Both the position numbers and the translations under genes were made by a program. A stretch of DNA of 64,000 nucleotides, taken from the NCBI GenBank assembly GCA_023055355.1, contig JALJCS010000010.1:22397001-22461000 (forward strand), given 5' to 3'. This DNA comes from Agelaius tricolor. Lineage: Eukaryota > Chordata > Aves > Passeriformes > Icteridae. Under the pieces are notes generated by a model, which was given only the letters and a program-made list of their open reading frames with translations, searched no databases and was not told the origin of the DNA. This document shows positions 59,761 to 64,000 of the stretch, one piece after another; the stretch's first letter is position 1; each line of letters begins with the position of its first letter.

Positions 59761-60064
59761 AGCATCTGTTTTAAAATTGTTTACCCGCTAATTTTCCTGA
59801 AAGCCAATTGTACAATCTTGATACCCTAGTAAGTGGGTAGGAAAAGTCTCCTGATTTAAAAGTTTAATGTATTCAAGGCAAGCTTCTATCAATGTATTAA
59901 TGGTCCCAAATTATCACTCAGTTTGAAGAGCTCCTTTGTCTCTTCTTTCTTTTTGGAGATTTATTTTCTCCCCATGATGTGTTTATAGAGATAAGTTCTG
60001 TAATCTCGTAAATTGTCTTATATTAGTGCAAAAAGGACAAAATCTCCTATCTGTGTGTGACAAG

Positions 60065-60615
60065 ATAAGCCTTCCATGCCCCCAGTCAACCTATTGGTGT
60101 TCTCACATGTCTCCTGTTGGATCCTGTTCTTCTTGAGTGCAGGTGGCCAGAACAGTACCCAACCCAACAGTACCCAGACAAACACCTCATATCATGCAGC
60201 TCAGATGTCTCAGTTCATAATAGAAGAATTGTGTCTGAGTTTTTGCTGTAGTTTGGAATGTTGTCCAGGATGCTCAGTGTCTTTCTTGTTCTCTGTGATT
60301 TCCCATTCCTGACCTCGAGGCCTATAGCCTGTTAGCAGTCTCCAAGAAAGTGAGCTGGTGTTCTAATTGCTTTTTATCCCAGTTGTCCTAGCATTTTCAA
60401 GGTCATGCAGCTCTTCCTGTTTAGTGCTCTGATAATCTATTAATGATGCTTTTCAATTTAACTTGAGCACTCCCATTTTTGTGCCATGATTTGTAATGAA
60501 AATAAGTAATCCTGGAGGAATTCCACTACTAATGTTTCTAGAACAATAGTTCTCATTTTAAGACAATCTGTTGTATCACTTTGGTGAGCTACTTGCTCAC
60601 ATCAACTAGCTGAAA
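60065..60615 (-). mobile_element. Ancient CR1/L3-like LINE, internal part
   Basis: Antisense internal part of an old CR1/L3 LINE read on the plus strand: TCCTGTTCTTCTTGAGTGCA and GGCCAGAACAGTACCC (consensus type: ccTTCTTGAattGtGggCACCAGAACtggacaCAGTA), then TGAGCACTCCCATTTTTGTG (type: CCACTCCCccaATTTTTGTGtCAT), TAATCCTGGAGGAATTCCAC (type: gATCCCTGcgGGAccCCACTA), and GTTCTCATTTTAAGACAATC (type: ACATTTTGAGACctaTC). Order and spacing over 500 bp agree with the family. Sequence is heavily diverged. The 3' end of the same kind of element lies at 55.2 kb in the same orientation. Confidence 0.7.
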
Positions 60616-61643
60616 AACATCCAATTTTTTTCTGTGCAAGGAATGTTTCCTGACAGAAACCTCTTCTAGAGGATAACAACAGAATGTAAGGGCAAGAAGT
60701 AGAGGGATTCTTGCTTCCAATATTTAATGCTAAGTTTGAAAAACACAACCCACAGTCCAAGTACAACACAGAGGAGTCTTGCAATGTTAGGGGGTTGGAC
60801 CAAGCAAATAAAAACCTCTACATTTTGTGGCAATCTAAAGAAAAGTGAAAGAATTGTGATTGAAAATAAATGTCAGCAGCCTCTACAATGCAAAACATCA
60901 GTTGAAATCAATGTAACTATCGGAGAAAATAATATTCTACTGTGTCTTGTTAGCCTGTCAAGCTAATCCATGCAAATAGTCTTTATGCATAACTGTCTTA
61001 TTCAGATACTTGGATGCAATCCATCAAACCCTTCTCATCCATTAAATATAATTATATGCTTTGTTGGAATAACCAGATGTTTAGTGCTAAGCTGAACAGA
61101 TGTCTGTGCTTCACAGCGGAAGGTTATAAACCTATTTACACCAGCAATAAAATGCAAGTATTAAAATGATGGAGGAACTGAGTAGCTCTCACTTCATTTT
61201 GGCTAATTGCCAGCAATTCACTTTCTTTGGAGCAACTTAATAAAGGTGCTAAGTTTTCTACAGGGTAAATTTGACATAGGAGTTAGTAAAACTAGGCTGA
61301 CCTTTTCTAATGTGGGCAATAATGACCGCTTTGGGTCTCAAAATGACTTGATTAATCTTGCAGTGAGTTTGTTTTTAAAGATTTGGGTCCAGATTTTTTT
61401 ATAGGGCTAAGTAAAAGGCGCATTTTTAGAATGGACCCCTTGCACTCAACAAATATGTTTGGGGTGGGGAATGCAGTCTATATGCTCAGGACAGTGTTTT
61501 GAAATGTAACACTGTGTTTATGGAAACCATTCCCATTGTTCAATGCACCTCCTTCCCTTCTTCCTCAAAACTTGAGATCCTTTTAAGCAATGATCTATGT
61601 CTAAGTGATTTTCATTCTGAGACAAAAAGAAGTGATAGCCTAG

Positions 61644-61687
61644 AATTTCTTGTCTTTCACGAGAAATATAAATTTCTTGTCTTTCAC
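61644..61687. repeat. Direct duplication (17 bp, period 27)
   Basis: AATTTCTTGTCTTTCAC occurs exactly at 61644-61660 and 61671-61687. Confidence 0.9.
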
Positions 61688-61746
61688 ACAAATATATATA
61701 ACTTTGCCTACTTGCTTGTACTTTTTTATTTTCAGTGTTTTATCTG

Positions 61747-61799
61747 CAAGTAGAGCTCTGCTGAAAACAAAATTAACAAGTAGAACTCTTTTGGAAACA
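61747..61799. repeat. Imperfect tandem duplication, period 30
   Basis: CAAGTAGAGCTCTGCTGAAA at 61747 and CAAGTAGAACTCTTTTGGAA at 61777 share 16 of 20 positions. It lies about 60 bases after another direct duplication, marking a small slippage-prone patch. Confidence 0.75.
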
Positions 61800-64000
61800 C
61801 CTGAGTCTGAGGGTTTTTAAAGGTGGTAACTAGAGCCGTAGGACTAATTTCCACAAGAGTTCATCTGCTATGATATGCCTGCAGTCCAGTAAGCCACTTA
61901 AAGGCTTATGTACATAAATACTTTTACGGAATCCAAATTATAGAAATTTATCAGACACGTACCATGAACATTTTTGTTTAAAGTAACTTTGATCTAGAGA
62001 ATTACCTTATTTTTCTGTATGTGGAATTCCTTTAATTTCTAAGCATTTCATGAGTATGATGTAATCCTGAAATATATAGATTTCTTCCACAGAAAGAAAG
62101 GTAACTGGGACTAGTAAATAATTAATACATCTGGTTTCTTGAGTCAAAGCAATTCAGGGTAAATAGTGTCAGGAAGGATGTTTAATGAATGGAGCATCTT
62201 AGAGCAGAACAAAAGTCTATGAGCCCAAAGAGGAAGAGAGATGGCAAGGACAACTTCTGCAGAAGAGTGAGAAGAAATCCTCAAGCAATAACAATACATA
62301 GAGGAGACATGAGGGAGCCGTTAACTCTGCTGACTTTCAGAAGAAAATTCTCAGGGAGATAAACTGTGCTAGCACTTGGAATGGATAATTCCTTGTTCTG
62401 GGGCAGAAAGAGAAGTTATCCAACAGAAGGAGTTGGGAATAGCAGTGGAGGGAACACATGCTCACTGACTATTGTCTTTCTGCCTGATTGGGCTTTATCT
62501 GTTTTAAAAGTGGAATTCCTCTGGTGTTGGTAGGGACCAAAAATTCTCAGAAGCAGATAAAGAAGATAATATTACATTGGTCAAAACACAGTTACAGCCA
62601 AATAATTAGACAGGAATCTGAAGGAAAAGACCAGTCTTGTGAAAAACTCTTACCAGGGACTGAGAGACAGGGAAGATGTAGTTCCTTAGAGGGCACAAAT
62701 AATGTGGCTCAGGCCTTGGTTCAACAAGAAAGAAGTATTCAAGACAGTGAAAAAAAAAGTTCTTTATTGATTATGGGAAATTGCTCTGAAAAGTCACCTT
62801 ACATTATTTCTGTTTCCTGACCTGATGAGCTTTGTAAATTTCTGGAATTAATTTTTTTCTTAGTAGTCTTTCCTGAAAACTTGAAGAAAAAACCCCCACT
62901 TTTTTATTCCTTATAAAATATTATCAATTTTCAGTTATGCACCCTGAAAATGTGGTTACAATAGCACTGGGAAACTAAGCTAAAATTGGGATGCAGGGCC
63001 TTTTCTTTCCTATAGAACACATCCCAACCTCTGACAGAGCCTGAAGAATAAATAGACCCTTTTTAAGTGTTGTGAAGGCGACAGCTTGTCATTGCGTGTT
63101 AGCTGACTCATTAAGATTTCTATTTCAGTGATCATCTAGGCTGATGGAGGGCCATTGAGCTGTTAAGATCATCTCACTCTAATGTCTGTAAATATAAGTT
63201 TTTTTTGAAAAGTATTCACGTGGTTTTCAATTATTGAGTCATATTTTTAACTTATTTTAAATACAGTGATGAAATGTTATTTCTGGAATAGCAAAACAGT
63301 TTGAGATTAAATTATTGAACAGCAATTGTTACCTCTGTCTTCAGCCACTGGCAATCCTGTCTGAGCAGCTCTGGTCTGAGTTTTTGGGTGCTGGATTCCC
63401 AGCCTCTTTGACATTCTGTTTCCATTACTTAGCAATGGGTAATGCAGATCTAAAAAGGAGGGTGGTCTTGTGCAAAGAAGTTGAGTTTCTCTCTGGTCTT
63501 GGCCTGGTGTTGTCTAGAACAAAGAAAATTTATTATGAAAAAAACCCACATTTAATATTAAAACCCCAATATATCTATTTTATTAATCTGGGCCAAATAA
63601 CACTATTGACATAAATTAATTGATACATTTCACTGAAACATGTGAAATAATGCTGAGGTTTATTTCTGCATTTTTAATCATGCAAGGCAATCAATTAATG
63701 ATCTTGCTTCCCAGGGTTCCTCTGCCAGAGGAATGGTATTCACCAGGGGATTCAATTATCACTTCTGTTCAGTTTGATTTCATATGGCACCATGATAAAT
63801 GGCTCCTACTGCTTGTAATAACAATACTGTGCACACATTTATTTTCTCTTGTTTACTTAATAATTAATATGCCACCCACAGTGACAATATGTGGGCTTGT
63901 TTATAAAACCTTCAGTAATCAATAATTGCTTCCCACGTGACACTAAGAAGAAATAATTCCAGTCATTGCTATGAGAACTCTTTTCTAATGCTCTCACAGC

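Larger units (their letters stand above)
57565..60064. other. Unique non-coding sequence
   Basis: No gene is supported. It contains a 13-bp perfect hairpin (58833-58861) and a possible MIR-like trace around 59,660-59,760. Open frame 59,002-59,205 is short, hydrophobic by T-richness and unremarkable. Confidence 0.55.
60616..64000. other. Unique AT-rich non-coding sequence
   Basis: No gene or recent transposon. Two direct duplications lie at 61644-61687 and 61747-61799. The last 350 bases (about 63,650-63,960) are complex, AT-rich and full of TAAT-type motifs; they could be a conserved non-coding element, which cannot be tested here. Confidence 0.5.

Noticed and set aside
1..64000. CRISPR arrays, bacterial operons, tRNA or rRNA genes
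   Set aside because: No regularly spaced repeats, no Shine-Dalgarno-linked gene chains, no cloverleaf or rRNA signature seen. The repeats present are avian CR1.

Overview
This window looks like non-coding nuclear DNA from a bird. It is AT-rich (roughly 60% A+T by eye), has no dense coding, and carries several 5'-truncated CR1 retrotransposon copies. Those copies end in the octamer-type tails (variants of ATTCTGTG) typical of avian CR1. I saw no mammalian Alu, L1 or B elements and nothing bacterial. I cannot name the species. No protein-coding gene can be called with confidence, so the window is best read as intergenic DNA or the inside of a very long intron. Most open frames are chance frames or lie in CR1 remnants.

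Layout. 1-11 kb: mostly unique sequence, with a well-formed 51-nt candidate exon on the minus strand (1605-1655) and a weaker candidate terminal exon on the plus strand (5101-about 5535). 11-32 kb: a diverged CR1 3' end near 11.4 kb, an ancient CR1/L3 3' end at 16.5 kb, a CR1 fragment at 18.75 kb, a GC-richer stretch with short perfect hairpins at 23-24 kb, a G-run next to a strong minus-strand splice-donor match at 26.5 kb, a MIR/CORE-SINE-like relic at 27.3 kb, a CR1 3' end at 28.4 kb and a 440-bp CR1 at 31.7 kb. 32-48 kb: another CR1 of about 410 bp at 35.9 kb, an internal CR1 fragment at 42.6 kb, a much older CR1 at 43.8-44.3 kb, a pre-miRNA-sized hairpin at 44.54 kb and a second MIR-like relic at 47.8 kb. 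48-64 kb: a CR1 at 51.5 kb, an LTR-like promoter module with CCAAT and TATA boxes at 53.4-53.7 kb, two pieces of an ancient CR1/L3 LINE in the same antisense orientation at 55.2 and 60.1 kb, a degenerate 47-bp tandem repeat at 55.8 kb, a small CR1 piece at 57.5 kb, and a 13-bp perfect hairpin at 58.8 kb.

The elements form layers of age. Younger CR1s keep recognisable 3' tails and ORF2 C-terminal reading frames. The LINE and SINE relics (MIR-like, CR1/L3-like) resemble families I know from turtles, other reptiles and mammals, so they probably predate birds. No operon-like or pathway-like relation among features is visible. Family assignments rest on recalled consensus features, not on a search. 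The most useful follow-ups are the 51-nt candidate exon, the LTR-like module, the split ancient LINE, and the hairpins at 44.54 and 58.83 kb.
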